The notes under the pieces were generated by a model. It was given only the letters and a program-made list of their open reading frames with translations. It ran no database searches and was not told where the DNA came from. From Planctomycetota bacterium (GTDB lineage: Bacteria; Planctomycetota; Planctomycetia; Planctomycetales; Planctomycetaceae): a stretch of 64,000 nucleotides of DNA. Shown piece after piece: positions 52,441-62,793 of the stretch. The stretch's first letter is position 1. The number at the start of each line of letters is the position of its first letter. The translations under genes and the position numbers were made by a program. The stretch spans positions 1 to 64,000 of the forward strand of contig QQVO01000032.1 of assembly GCA_003388505.1 (NCBI GenBank). Reading direction: 5' to 3'.

Positions 52441-53601
52441 TCACTCCTCGCCCGGAGAGTTCGCGGCAGAGACGACACAGCGGAAGCCGACGTGGGACAT
52501 GCCGGTGTCGGGAGCGTTCGGCATCCGGGCAGCCGGACGGTAGCTGGCGCAATAGACGTCGTTACAAAGGAAAGAGCCTCCGCGCTGAACGCGCTGCGGC
52601 ATCTGCGGCCGGCGCGGATCGTACGGCTGTTCCGGCCCATCGGGATTCACGACAAGCTCGCGGTGGGCGCGTCGCGCGTAGGTGTCCGGTCGATACCAGT
52701 CGCTGCACCATTCCCACACGTTGCCCGCCATGTCGTACAGCCCGTAGCCGTTAGGGGCGAACGACTTCACAGGCGCCGTGCCCGCGTATCCGTCAGCCTT
52801 CGTGTTCCTGTTGGGAAACTCTCCCTGGAAGATGTTCGTCTGCGGCTTCTCATTCGAGAGCGGCGCGTCGCCCCAGACGAACGGTTGCTGATCCAGTCCG
52901 CCGCGGGCAGCGAATTCCCATTCGGCTTCAGTCGGGAGACGCTTGCCGGCCCATTCAGAATACGCAACGGCGTCATACCAGGAGACCTGCACTACCGGAT
53001 GGTCTTCGCGGCCTTCGAGGTCGCTGCCCGGACCTTCCGGGTGTTTCCAGTTTGCGCCGGGAGTCCAGAACCACCATTGACGGATGTCGTCGAGCGGAAC
53101 AGACTCCTCGGGCGGCCTGAAGACCATCGACCCCGGAACGAGCAGCGCCGGATCGGGCGGAGGTGTGCCAGGCGGCTGCTGGCTCATGATCTCTTCCAGA
53201 TCGGGAGCCACTTCGGCCGTGGTGACGTAACCGGTGGCGTCAACGAACCCCTGGAATTGCCGGTTGGTGACTTCCGTCTCGTCGATCCAGAACCCGTCGA
53301 CTCGAACACGGTGCATCGGAAGTTCGTCTTCGCGTCCGAGTGGATGATCGCTGCCCATTGTGAACTCGCCGCCGGGAATCCAGACCATGCCGAAAGGGGC
53401 TTCGGCGGGAGGAGGCCGGCCGTCTGACGCATCAACACGTGTTGTGAGCGCGGGCGCGGTGGGCGTCTGCAGAGCGTCTTGGTCGGACTCGCCGTAGCCG
53501 CAACCGAGCAGGGCGAGGGCGAGACCGGTTGCGATGAGCAGCCGATTTGCTGCCGTGACGTTCGGGCGATGTTGGTTCGGGAGAAACAAAGCGCATCTCA
53601 C
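52441..53601 (-). CDS. Formylglycine-generating enzyme (sulfatase-modifying factor), lipoprotein form
   Basis: From the GTG at 53601 the 386-residue protein has a lipoprotein signal (LLIATGLALALLGCGYG). The FGE fold follows: FGMVWIPGGEFTMGSDHPLG, ETEVTNRQFQGFVDATGY, GREDHPVVQVSWYDAVAYSEWAGKRLPTEAEWEFAARGG and YGLYDMAGNVWEWCSDWY. The active-site Cys pair is in GGSFLCNDVYCASYRPAARMPNAPD, at Cys346 and Cys351, matching the redox Cys of human FGE. It should oxidise the sulfatase Cys to formylglycine outside the inner membrane. The open frame extends back to 53685, but a REP hairpin sits there, so the start is placed at 53601. It is the last gene of the sulfatase island. Confidence 0.92.
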   Translation of the reverse strand: MRCALFLPNQHRPNVTAANRLLIATGLALALLGCGYGESDQDALQTPTAPALTTRVDASDGRPPPAEAPFGMVWIPGGEFTMGSDHPLGREDELPMHRVRVDGFWIDETEVTNRQFQGFVDATGYVTTAEVAPDLEEIMSQQPPGTPPPDPALLVPGSMVFRPPEESVPLDDIRQWWFWTPGANWKHPEGPGSDLEGREDHPVVQVSWYDAVAYSEWAGKRLPTEAEWEFAARGGLDQQPFVWGDAPLSNEKPQTNIFQGEFPNRNTKADGYAGTAPVKSFAPNGYGLYDMAGNVWEWCSDWYRPDTYARRAHRELVVNPDGPEQPYDPRRPQMPQRVQRGGSFLCNDVYCASYRPAARMPNAPDTGMSHVGFRCVVSAANSPGEE

Positions 53602-53621
53602 AGAGTCGCTGCCATCGGAGT

Positions 53622-53639
53622 GCGGCGACCTGTCGCCGC
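53622..53639. repeat. REP-like palindrome, family B copy 1
   Basis: GCGGCGAC-CT-GTCGCCGC is an 18-base perfect inverted repeat. With its flanks (AGCGGCGACAGGTCGCCGCA read on the minus strand) it matches 53741-53760 in the opposite orientation. Confidence 0.75.
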
Positions 53640-53741
53640 TTTGGGATCGTTCAACTCCACCATGCAAACGCGCCAGGGCGTGCAAGTCAACATTGATGCC
53701 GCGGTCGTTGATTCGACGCGATGCGCTGGCATCGTCCTAGA

Positions 53742-53759
53742 GCGGCGACAGGTCGCCGC
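53742..53759. repeat. REP-like palindrome, family B copy 2
   Basis: GCGGCGAC-AG-GTCGCCGC, followed by ACTCC as in copy 1. It lies between the FGE and the adjacent sulfatase gene. Together the two copies are an inverted pair 120 bp apart. Confidence 0.75.
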
Positions 53760-53769
53760 ACTCCAAAGG

Positions 53770-56097
53770 TCACTCTGTCAGTTTGAAATCGACGCGTTCA
53801 ATCGTTCCGGTGAACTCGAACGTGCCTTCATCTTTGTAGGCGGGATCGATCGGAGTGATCGAGTCGCGGCCGACTTCAAATGGTTCCAGGCCGTGGCGGG
53901 GGAGGGTTCGCGTCAGTTTGCCTTCTCCGGCGGGTTTGTCATTCACGAAGAGCTTGAGCGTGCCGCCGCCCTGCTTCGAGCCGTCGGGGGTGAATTCGGC
54001 TTTCAGTTCGACCTCTCCTTCCGGAATCTTGACCGTGCCGGGAATCTCCACATCGGCAATTTCGAACAACTGGTAGCGGTAATGCGGCAAGCCGTCCTTG
54101 ATGTACAGCGTCCATCCGGCGGAGAACGCGCCGGCACAGGTGACGACGCCTTCGGCCCCTTCTTTCGGAATGTGCAGGTTTGCAGTCAGCGTGTGGCCGC
54201 GAGGGAAGAGTTGCGGGCCGATCGGTTCGGGCAACCAGACGTCGTTCCCGTAGTAGGTCCACGAGGTGGGAGGGTCGCCGCCGACGCGGAGTTTGGGATC
54301 GAATCGCTCCGAGAACCTTGGATCGAGCGGGAGAACGTCGTACTTCCGGGCTTCCTCCAGGAAGAGATCCTGAAGCTGCTGCAGTTTGTCCGGATGATCT
54401 TCGGCGAGATTGACGGCTTGCGAAAAATCCTCCTCGATGTTGTAAAGTTCCCAGGGGGCGTCCAGAAAGTCGCCGGTTCGACTGGCGGTGTCCCAGGGTG
54501 TCCCGAAGTGCGAGCAGGCGATCCATCCTTCGTGGTAGATGGCCCGGTTGCAGAACATTTCGAAGTACTGGGTCGTTCGCGTTCCTTCGGCGTCCGCGTC
54601 GTCGAAGGTGTAATTCATGCTCACACCTTCGATCGGTTTCTGCTCGATGCCGTTGACTTCCTCCGGCTCGGGGATCTGACACGCCTCCAAGATGGTCGGC
54701 ACGACGTCAATCACGTGGTGGAACTGAGTGCGCTGCTCTCCCTTCGCTTTGATGCCGTTCGGCCAGTGAATGATCATCGGGTTGCGCGTGCCGCCGAAGT
54801 GGGAGGCGACCTGCTTGGTCCACTGAAACGGACTGTCCATGGCCCAGGCCCAACCGACCGGGACGTGCGGCTCGCTGGTCGGACCGCCGATTTCATCGAT
54901 TCGGTCGATCGTGCTTTCCAGACCGAGTTGGATTCCGAACAGGCTGGCGAGTTCGCTGAACGTCCCTTCCAGGCCGCCCTCGGCGGAAGCGCCGTTGTCG
55001 CCGACGATGTAGAAGATCAGCGTGTTGTCGAGTTCGCCTGAGTCTTCGAGGCTGTCAATCAGCCGACCGACATGGTGATCGGTGTGGGCCATAAACGCGG
55101 CATAGTTCTCCATCAGCCGTTTGTAGACGGTCTTCGCGTCCTCCGGCTGGTCGTCCCAGGCGGGGATCTCCTTCGGCCGCGGTGTGAGTTTGGTGCCTTC
55201 GGGGATGACGCCCATCTCCAGTTGCCGGGCGTGGGTGATCTCGCGCTGCTTGTCCCAGCCGTGGTCGAATTCGCCCTTGTACTCGTCGCGCCACTCCTGT
55301 GGGGCGTGATGCGGGGCGTGGACGGCGCCGGTGCTGAAGTAGCAGAACCACGGCTTGTCGCGGTCGGCGGCGCGGGTGTTGCTGATCCACGCGATCGCCT
55401 CGTCGGTCATGTCCGCAGTGAAGTGATAACCTTCCTCGGGCGTTTTCGGCGGCGGAACCCACGTGGTGTTTCTGTACAGGGTGGGGTAGTACTGGTGCGT
55501 CTCACCTTGGTTGAAGCCGTAGAAGTAGTCGAACCCGAGTCCGGTCGGCCAGCGGTCGAACGGGCCGGCCGGGCTGATGTCGGGTTCCGGCGTGTTGTGC
55601 CACTTCCCGAACATGGACGTCGCGTATCCATTGCATTTCAGCACCTCGGAGACGAGGGCCGTACTTCTCGGGATGATCCCGGTGTAGCCGGGATAGCCGG
55701 TTCCCATCTCGATGATGACACCGGTGCCGACGCTGTGGTGGTTGCGACCGGCGAGCAGCGCGGCCCGCGTGGGGCTGCACAACGCCGTGGTATGAAACCG
55801 CGTGTAGGAAAGCCCGTTGTCTGCCAGTTTCTGCATGTTGGGCGTCGGGACCGGCCCGCCGAACGTGCTGCACATGCCGAATCCGACGTCATCCAGCAGG
55901 ATGATCAGGACATTGGGCGCACCGTCGGGGGCTTTCAGCGGCTGCGGATAGCTGGGTGTCGAGTCCTTGAGAGTCTGTCCGACCTTGCCCTTGAACTCGG
56001 GATCGGGCTGCGGGAGTTGCTCCTGGGCGAAAGCGTGAAGCGACAACATCGAACCGCAAACAATCGCGCAAACGACAACGCGAATCCAATCTTTCAT
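53770..56097 (-). CDS. Secreted arylsulfatase (CSPTR), long form
   Basis: The 775-residue protein has a signal peptide (VVVCAIVCGSMLSLHAFA). The sulfatase core follows: PNVLIILLDDVGFGMCSTFGGPVPTPNMQKLA (metal Asp-Asp), ALCSPTRAALLAGRNHHSVG with formylglycine Cys107, MFGKWHNTPEPDISPAGPFDRWPTGLGFDYFYG, and FYIVGDNGASAEGGLEG (metal Asp-Asn). It is much longer than the CTPSR sulfatase at 34.3 kb, with an extra C-terminal beta-rich domain (VTCAGAFSAGWTLYIKDGLPHYRYQLFEIADV). It is a paralogue of the next gene upstream (56133-58481) and is probably cotranscribed with it. Confidence 0.94.
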   Translation of the reverse strand: MKDWIRVVVCAIVCGSMLSLHAFAQEQLPQPDPEFKGKVGQTLKDSTPSYPQPLKAPDGAPNVLIILLDDVGFGMCSTFGGPVPTPNMQKLADNGLSYTRFHTTALCSPTRAALLAGRNHHSVGTGVIIEMGTGYPGYTGIIPRSTALVSEVLKCNGYATSMFGKWHNTPEPDISPAGPFDRWPTGLGFDYFYGFNQGETHQYYPTLYRNTTWVPPPKTPEEGYHFTADMTDEAIAWISNTRAADRDKPWFCYFSTGAVHAPHHAPQEWRDEYKGEFDHGWDKQREITHARQLEMGVIPEGTKLTPRPKEIPAWDDQPEDAKTVYKRLMENYAAFMAHTDHHVGRLIDSLEDSGELDNTLIFYIVGDNGASAEGGLEGTFSELASLFGIQLGLESTIDRIDEIGGPTSEPHVPVGWAWAMDSPFQWTKQVASHFGGTRNPMIIHWPNGIKAKGEQRTQFHHVIDVVPTILEACQIPEPEEVNGIEQKPIEGVSMNYTFDDADAEGTRTTQYFEMFCNRAIYHEGWIACSHFGTPWDTASRTGDFLDAPWELYNIEEDFSQAVNLAEDHPDKLQQLQDLFLEEARKYDVLPLDPRFSERFDPKLRVGGDPPTSWTYYGNDVWLPEPIGPQLFPRGHTLTANLHIPKEGAEGVVTCAGAFSAGWTLYIKDGLPHYRYQLFEIADVEIPGTVKIPEGEVELKAEFTPDGSKQGGGTLKLFVNDKPAGEGKLTRTLPRHGLEPFEVGRDSITPIDPAYKDEGTFEFTGTIERVDFKLTE

Positions 56098-56132
56098 GTT
56101 GGTTCTCCAGAATGAGAAGGCCGTGTTGTCAA

Positions 56133-58481
56133 CTACTTCAACTCGATCGTTACTGTTTTGAGTCGCCCGGTAAATTTGAACGGCACCTCGAAGTCCTCCG
56201 AGACCGGCGTTCCCGTGTCGAAGCCGGTGTCGAGTGTTTCGTCCAGCGTGACGCGGTTCGGAATGCTTTTCTCGACGCGACCGGAGCCGACCTGTTGATC
56301 GTCGACGTAAAGCGTGACGTCGGCTCCCGCGAAGGGCTTGTCAGCGTCGGACTTGTAGACGACCCTGAGTTTGACGTCGCCGGAGGGGACCGGTTTGTCC
56401 GAAGTGACGGTGTACCGCTCGACGCCCGCCAGGTTGTAGTGATAGACCAGTTTGCCGTCCTTGACGTAGAGGCCGTAGCCGGCAAAGCGACCGCCCTGGG
56501 TGAGCAGCATGCCTTCGGCGCCGTCCTCGGGGATCGTGACGTCGGCGATGATCTCATGGCTTTTGTGCTTGAGGTCGGGGGCGGCGCCCTCGGGCAGGCG
56601 GAGCAGGTTCGGGTACGTGAAGGTCGTGCGTCCTTGCGTGAGGCTGGGTCGGTTGTCGACGTTCAGCCGTTCCGTTTTGCGGCCGTCGAGTGGCAGCACT
56701 TGATACCGGGCGGCCTCGGCAAAAAACAGCTTGACCAGTTCTTCGAGCTTTTCGGGATGCTCTTCTGCCAGGTCATTCGCCTGCGAGAAGTCTTCTTCAA
56801 CGTGGTACAGTTCCCAAGGCATGTTCAGCAGGTCGACCGGGGGAGGCTCACTGACCCACGGTTCGCCACGAATCGCGCTGATCATCCAGCCGTCGTGGTA
56901 CATCCCCTGGTTGCCGAGCATTTCGAAGTATTGCGTCGTGCGACGATCTTCGGCGTCGGCGTCGTCAAAGGTGTAGGCCATGCTGACGCCCTCGATCGGC
57001 TTCTGGGCGATGCCATTGAACTGGCTGGGTGCCTCGATGCCGATCACTTCCAGAATGGTCGGCGCGATGTCGATCACGTGATGGAACTGGTCCCGGATTT
57101 CCCCCTTCGCCTTGATGCGGCTCGGCCAGGAGATCGCCACCCCGTTGCGCGTGCCGCCGAAGTGGCTGGCGATCTGCTTGGTCCACTGGAAGGGCGTGTC
57201 CATCGCGTGCGCCCAGGCGGCGGGGAAGTGGTTGTAGTGCTTGGCGCTGCCGAGCGTGTCGATCGCCTCGAGCTTCATTTCGAGCGGCTCGGGAATTCCG
57301 TTGAAGAAGGTCATTTCGTTGAGCAGACCGTTGAGGCCGCCCTCCGCGCTGGAACCGTTGTCGCCCGCCATGTAGATGACGATGGTGTTGTCGCTTTCCC
57401 CCATGTCGTCAATCGTATCGAGCAGGCGTCCGACCTCATGATCGGTGTGCGCCGTGAACGCGGCGAAGACCTCCATCATCCGCGCGTAGACTTTCTTTTC
57501 GTCTTCCGGCAGCGAGTCCCAGGCTTGCAGCGAGTCGGGCCTGGCCGTCAGCTTCGTATCGGGGGGGATGATGCCCATTTTCTTCTGGCGCTCGAACGTC
57601 TCCTCGCGGTAGACGTCCCAGCCGTCGTCGAACCGGCCTTTGAACTTTTCGATCCATTCTTCCGGAACCTGGTGCGGCGCGTGCGTCGCTCCGGTGGCGA
57701 AATAGACAAAGAAAGGGCGCTGGGGAGCGACCGCCTTGGACGCCCGCATCATGCGGATGGCGTGATCGGCGATGTCGGTGGTGAAGTGATAGGGCGAGCC
57801 GTCTTCGTTGGTTTTGGGCGGCTCGAGCCGCTTCTTGTTTTCGACCAGGGCCGGACTGAACTGGTCGGTGTCTCCGCCGACAAAGCCGTAGAAGTAGTCG
57901 AATCCGAGATCGCCCGCCCAACGGTCGAACGGGCCGACGATGCTGGTTTCCCAGTCAGGGACGTTGTGGTTCTTGCCGAACCAGGCGTTCATGTAGCCGT
58001 ACTCGCGGAGGATTTCCGCGAAGGTCGCGGCCGAACCGGGGATGATGCCTGAGTAGCCCGGAAAGCCGGTTCCGGCTTCGCCGATCACGCCCGAACCGAC
58101 CGAATGATGATTCCGGCCGGTCAGCAGGGCGGCGCGTGTGGGGCTGCAGAGCGCGGTGGTATGGAACCGCGTGTATCTCAGTCCGTTCTCAGCCACGCGA
58201 TCAAGCGCCGGCGTCGGGATCCCGCCGCCGAACGTGCCCATCTGACCGAACCCGCAGTCGTCGATGAGCACCAGCAGAATGTTGGGGGCGTCCTCGATAC
58301 CGAAGTTCTGCGGGATTTTTAACTGCGGCTTGACAGGCGTGGAATCTTTGTACGTCAGGCCGATTTTCCCTTGGAAGGGCGGCTCGGGAGCTGGCAGATT
58401 GGAGCGATTCGGTTCGTCTGCACGCGCGATGGAAACAAAGAGTGCAAGGCCCAACACGGCGGTCAGTGGTCGTCGTAGCAT
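56133..58481 (-). CDS. Secreted arylsulfatase (CSPTR), long form, paralogue
   Basis: From the ATG at 58481 the 782-residue protein starts with a signal peptide (MLRRPLTAVLGLALFVSIARA) and shares the full domain plan of the neighbouring sulfatase: PNILLVLIDDCGFGQMGTFGGGIPTPALDRVA, ALCSPTRAALLTGRNHHSVGSG with Cys112, WFGKNHNVPDWETSIVGPFDRWAGDLGFDYFYG and IYMAGDNGSSAEGGLNG. The C-terminal domain ends LLTQGGRFAGYGLYVKDGKLVYHYNLAGVERY. Two close paralogues in tandem suggest a local duplication and different sulfated substrates. A REP hairpin lies 52 bp upstream of the start. Confidence 0.94.
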   Translation of the reverse strand: MLRRPLTAVLGLALFVSIARADEPNRSNLPAPEPPFQGKIGLTYKDSTPVKPQLKIPQNFGIEDAPNILLVLIDDCGFGQMGTFGGGIPTPALDRVAENGLRYTRFHTTALCSPTRAALLTGRNHHSVGSGVIGEAGTGFPGYSGIIPGSAATFAEILREYGYMNAWFGKNHNVPDWETSIVGPFDRWAGDLGFDYFYGFVGGDTDQFSPALVENKKRLEPPKTNEDGSPYHFTTDIADHAIRMMRASKAVAPQRPFFVYFATGATHAPHQVPEEWIEKFKGRFDDGWDVYREETFERQKKMGIIPPDTKLTARPDSLQAWDSLPEDEKKVYARMMEVFAAFTAHTDHEVGRLLDTIDDMGESDNTIVIYMAGDNGSSAEGGLNGLLNEMTFFNGIPEPLEMKLEAIDTLGSAKHYNHFPAAWAHAMDTPFQWTKQIASHFGGTRNGVAISWPSRIKAKGEIRDQFHHVIDIAPTILEVIGIEAPSQFNGIAQKPIEGVSMAYTFDDADAEDRRTTQYFEMLGNQGMYHDGWMISAIRGEPWVSEPPPVDLLNMPWELYHVEEDFSQANDLAEEHPEKLEELVKLFFAEAARYQVLPLDGRKTERLNVDNRPSLTQGRTTFTYPNLLRLPEGAAPDLKHKSHEIIADVTIPEDGAEGMLLTQGGRFAGYGLYVKDGKLVYHYNLAGVERYTVTSDKPVPSGDVKLRVVYKSDADKPFAGADVTLYVDDQQVGSGRVEKSIPNRVTLDETLDTGFDTGTPVSEDFEVPFKFTGRLKTVTIELK

Positions 58482-58532
58482 GGCGGTTCCTTTCGTAGAC
58501 GGCCTCACATGAGTTGTCTGATTGAAATGATT

Positions 58533-58597
58533 CCGAAGTCTCTCGACTTCGGCTACGGCGCGCGACAACAACGTAGCTGAAGTCGTGAGACTTCAGC
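58533..58597. repeat. REP palindromes (family A), left flank of the RAYT gene
   Basis: Two hairpins: CCGAAGTC-TCTC-GACTTCGG (58533-58552) and a second with arms GCTGAAGTC and GACTTCAGC around a GTGA loop (58576-58597). The first is followed by CTACGGCGCGCG, as is the matching copy at 59287. Confidence 0.85.
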
Positions 58598-58646
58598 CAT
58601 GCTCGACGCGCTTAAATCCATTCGAGTCATTCCGCGCGAACATTCT

Positions 58647-59237
58647 CTATCCTTCTTTCGAGTAGAATCTAACGAGACCGTTCTTCTGAAGTGCCGAGTG
58701 AACCCTCCAAAACACGTCCCAATAGTCGTCCTGCCAGAGATCCAGGTTGGGATATCCGGGAACGAGACATCCGGTATACGCGTACTCGCGGAAACAGTCG
58801 CGAGCAACGAGTCCGGCCCTCTCGGGATTACGGGCGATGTACTCGACAACGCTCTCGAAGGCAGTTCGCTCACGCTCCTCATCATGGAGTACGTGGTCGT
58901 ACGGCTGTTGCTGAAACTGCGCACCGAATTGCTCCAGAGTCGGATTGAGTTGGGACCGGAAAAACTTGACAGCATTCCGCTGATCGCTTCCGTTCAGGAT
59001 TCCGATGTAAAGCAGGTGGATGTGGTCAGGCATGCAGCAATAGATGGGACAGCACAGTCCGTAACGGAACAGCGTGTGGGTCAACACCTCGCGAAATCGG
59101 CAGTAGAACCTTGGAACAAGCCAGCCGGTTTTCCGCCCGTCCATGGTCATCGACCAGTGGACGTATGCCTGCCCGCGATAGGATTCGGGCGGAAGACGCC
59201 GCAGATAATCTCGCGGCTTCCGACGAATCGAATTCAT
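58647..59237 (-). CDS. REP-associated tyrosine transposase (RAYT, TnpA-REP family)
   Basis: The 196-residue protein has the HUH-type Y1 transposase motifs. The His-hydrophobic-His site is CCMPDHIHLLYIG, with His72 and His74. The catalytic Tyr is in VVEYIARNPERAGLV (Tyr133). The upstream residues YRGQAYVHWSMTMDGRKTGWLV match the usual YF-H-VT-R type start of RAYT proteins in modified form. RAYTs cut and join single-stranded DNA at REP hairpins and are domesticated relatives of IS200/IS605 transposases. It sits between two sulfatases in the same direction and is flanked by hairpins of one family at 58533-58597 and 59287-59388. Confidence 0.92.
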   Translation of the reverse strand: MNSIRRKPRDYLRRLPPESYRGQAYVHWSMTMDGRKTGWLVPRFYCRFREVLTHTLFRYGLCCPIYCCMPDHIHLLYIGILNGSDQRNAVKFFRSQLNPTLEQFGAQFQQQPYDHVLHDEERERTAFESVVEYIARNPERAGLVARDCFREYAYTGCLVPGYPNLDLWQDDYWDVFWRVHSALQKNGLVRFYSKEG

Positions 59238-59286
59238 TGTTCGAATCCTCCCTTACTCGCGGATTCGTTGTCAGGGATGCTTCGTT

Positions 59287-59388
59287 CCGAAGTCTCACGA
59301 CTTCGGCTACGGCGCGCGAATCCGGCGACGTCTCACGGCGTCATGGTAGCTGAAGTCGTGAGACTTGAGCACAGGGCCGAAGTCTCAC
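59287..59388. repeat. REP palindromes (family A), right flank of the RAYT gene
   Basis: CCGAAGTC-TCAC-GACTTCGG lies at 59287-59306, followed by CTACGGCGCGCG. A second hairpin with GTAGCTGAAGTCGTGAGACTT lies at 59347-59367, and a partial third copy of CCGAAGTCTCAC at 59377-59388. The same two-hairpin plan is at the left flank. Confidence 0.85.
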
Positions 59389-59408
59389 GCAGCTCAAGAA
59401 ATTCAAGA

Positions 59409-59426
59409 GCGGCGACGAGTCGCCGC
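59409..59426. repeat. REP-like palindrome, family B copy 3
   Basis: GCGGCGAC-GA-GTCGCCGC, followed by GCTTTGAGG. It belongs to the same palindrome family as 53622-53639 and 53742-53759. Confidence 0.65.
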
Positions 59427-59438
59427 GCTTTGAGGGGA

Positions 59439-61043
<1,605 letters not shown>

Positions 61044-61120
61044 CGTGGTGTCCTTTTTTCTCTTGAGGATCAGAGTACGTGTCGCCCGCATCGTCGTTGT
61101 AGGCGCTCTCCGGGCGCCTG

Positions 61121-62161
61121 CTACTCACCGTCCGCGAAGATTGCGTTCCAATCGTCCTTCATATCCACAACGGTCCAGCCGCGTGCTGTTGCCTCTTCGA
61201 GCGCTTTGTCGAGGCGGCCGATGTGCGAGTCGCGATCGTAGGCGTATTCCCGCTCTGCATCGGTGTGATGGACGAGGAGGCCGAATCGTGGCCCGTCTCC
61301 CGCGGTGGTCCATTGCAGCATCTGCAGGTCGCCGTCCGAGTTGCCGAACGCCATCACCGGGCGGCGGCCGATGTGCAGGTTGATGTTGATCGGCTTGCCC
61401 TCCTTGTCGTCGATGCTGCCGACCTCCGGCAGCTTGACCAGCACCGGCTCACCATTTCTCATTTCGTACCGGGTCTTCACGCTGCTGCCAATCACCTGTT
61501 CAGGAGGAATGCCGTAGACGTCTTCGGCGAAGACGCGGAGGAATTCAATCCCACCACCGGAGACGATGTAGGTCTTGAAATCATTGGCGCGGAGGTACTC
61601 AAGGAGTTCGAGCATCGGCTGGTAGGTGAGTTCGGTGTACGGCCGGTCGTAGACCGGATGCCGGGCGGTTTTCAGCCAGTCCTGGACGACGGCGGCGAAC
61701 TCGTCGGTCGTGATTCCGGCGTGCGTGGCGGCCACGATCGCGGCCGCGTCATGTTCGGTCAGTTTCGCGAGCGCCTCCTTGTCGTCGGCGAGAATCGCGG
61801 CGAACGGCTGCTGCTCCCGCCATTCCGGATGGTCCTCGGCCAGCGCCTTCACACGATCGAGGGCGAAAAACAACTGGAAGTAGAGCGGCTGCTCACACCA
61901 GAGGCAGCCGTCGTTGTCGAAGACGGCGATCCGCTCCGCGACCGGGACGAAATCTGCGCTCCCCTCCGTCGTGACGCGCATGACGAAATCGACGATCGCC
62001 TGCCGGGGGCCGGTGTCGTTCCAGGAGGGGAGGGAGGGAGGCTCCTTGCACCGGTCCTGCGCTTCCGCGTCGACTGTACCAAGAATGGCGGCTAGTACGA
62101 CGGCCAGACCCAGGGTCCGGCTTCGCAAACTGAACGAGCAGGCGTAAGGTCGTGTGTTCAT
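61121..62161 (-). CDS. Secreted HAD-superfamily phosphatase
   Basis: The 346-residue protein has a signal peptide (SRTLGLAVVLAAILGTVDAEA). The HAD motifs are VFDNDGCLWCEQPLYFQLFFALD (nucleophile in DNDG), TYIVSGGGIEFLRVFAEDVYG (motif II Ser), the lysine-bearing KPININLHIGRRP segment, and MAFGNSDGDLQML (motif IV). The Asp-Asn-Asp-Gly variant of motif I and the secretion signal point to an acid-phosphatase-like enzyme acting in the periplasm. It is the first gene of the sulfatase unit, and may remove phosphate from a sulfated glycan or its product (inference). Confidence 0.9.
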   Translation of the reverse strand: MNTRPYACSFSLRSRTLGLAVVLAAILGTVDAEAQDRCKEPPSLPSWNDTGPRQAIVDFVMRVTTEGSADFVPVAERIAVFDNDGCLWCEQPLYFQLFFALDRVKALAEDHPEWREQQPFAAILADDKEALAKLTEHDAAAIVAATHAGITTDEFAAVVQDWLKTARHPVYDRPYTELTYQPMLELLEYLRANDFKTYIVSGGGIEFLRVFAEDVYGIPPEQVIGSSVKTRYEMRNGEPVLVKLPEVGSIDDKEGKPININLHIGRRPVMAFGNSDGDLQMLQWTTAGDGPRFGLLVHHTDAEREYAYDRDSHIGRLDKALEEATARGWTVVDMKDDWNAIFADGE

Positions 62162-62235
62162 TGCGGTGCTTTCGACGGTGCGACTCCGGTCAGCGAGTCG
62201 TGGCCGGGGATGCGGCGGACTGTATCAAGATGGAT

Positions 62236-62793
62236 TCAACCGGCTGCCGACGCCTGGGACATTCGGTTGAAGCTGCGAATGGTTACCGACAGGAGAACGA
62301 GCGCAAGTCCCGTGGACAAGAGGTCCACGCCGACGAGAACCCCAACCGCCCAGAGCCCGGAGAGCGGCCACTGCATCCAGATCAGGAGGCCCAGAATTAA
62401 TCCCAGCGCGCCGCTGACCAGCATCGCCAGCCAACCGCTTGCAGGACGGAACGAAAAGGAAGCGACAATCTTCCAGAATCCGACAACCACGAAAAAGATC
62501 GCCAGCACCAGAGCAAGTATCGAAAGTCCCAGAAAGGGATGCGCCAGCACTGCACCGCCGGCCAATGACGTGAGAAAACCCATGATAAGAGGGACGACTC
62601 TTTCCGTCCAACCCTCCGAGCGGAGACCGTTGACGACCTGCAGCGCGCCGGCAATCAGCAGCAGCCCGCCGATAACGTACACCACGGCTGTTCCCGCAAT
62701 CGCCGGCGACGCGATCGCCAGCCCGCCGGCAACGGCGAGGATCACCCCCATCAACAGAAGACGACTGGCGCCGGGCAGCTTCGCGTCGGTCAT
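62236..62793 (-). CDS. HdeD-family membrane protein
   Basis: From the ATG at 62793 the 185-residue protein has six transmembrane segments in three helical-pair repeats: LLLMGVILAVAGGLAIASP, TAVVYVIGGLLLIAGALQVVNGL, VVPLIMGFLTSLAGGAVLAHPFLGLSILALVLAIFFVVVGFWKIVAS, WLAMLVSGALGLILGLLIWMQWPLSGLWAVGVLVGVDLLSTGLALVLLS. The repeated G-x-x-x-G and WPLSGLWAVG-VGVDLLSTG are the HdeD (DUF308) signature. In E. coli HdeD supports acid resistance; the role here is unproven. Confidence 0.92.
   Translation of the reverse strand: MTDAKLPGASRLLLMGVILAVAGGLAIASPAIAGTAVVYVIGGLLLIAGALQVVNGLRSEGWTERVVPLIMGFLTSLAGGAVLAHPFLGLSILALVLAIFFVVVGFWKIVASFSFRPASGWLAMLVSGALGLILGLLIWMQWPLSGLWAVGVLVGVDLLSTGLALVLLSVTIRSFNRMSQASAAG

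Noticed and set aside
56112-58052. Long plus-strand frame opposite a sulfatase
   Set aside because: The minus-strand sulfatase has the complete motif set, so the plus-strand frame is a GC shadow.
59232-59260. tRNA-like TTCGAATCC segment
   Set aside because: No cloverleaf with acceptor, D and anticodon arms can be formed around it.
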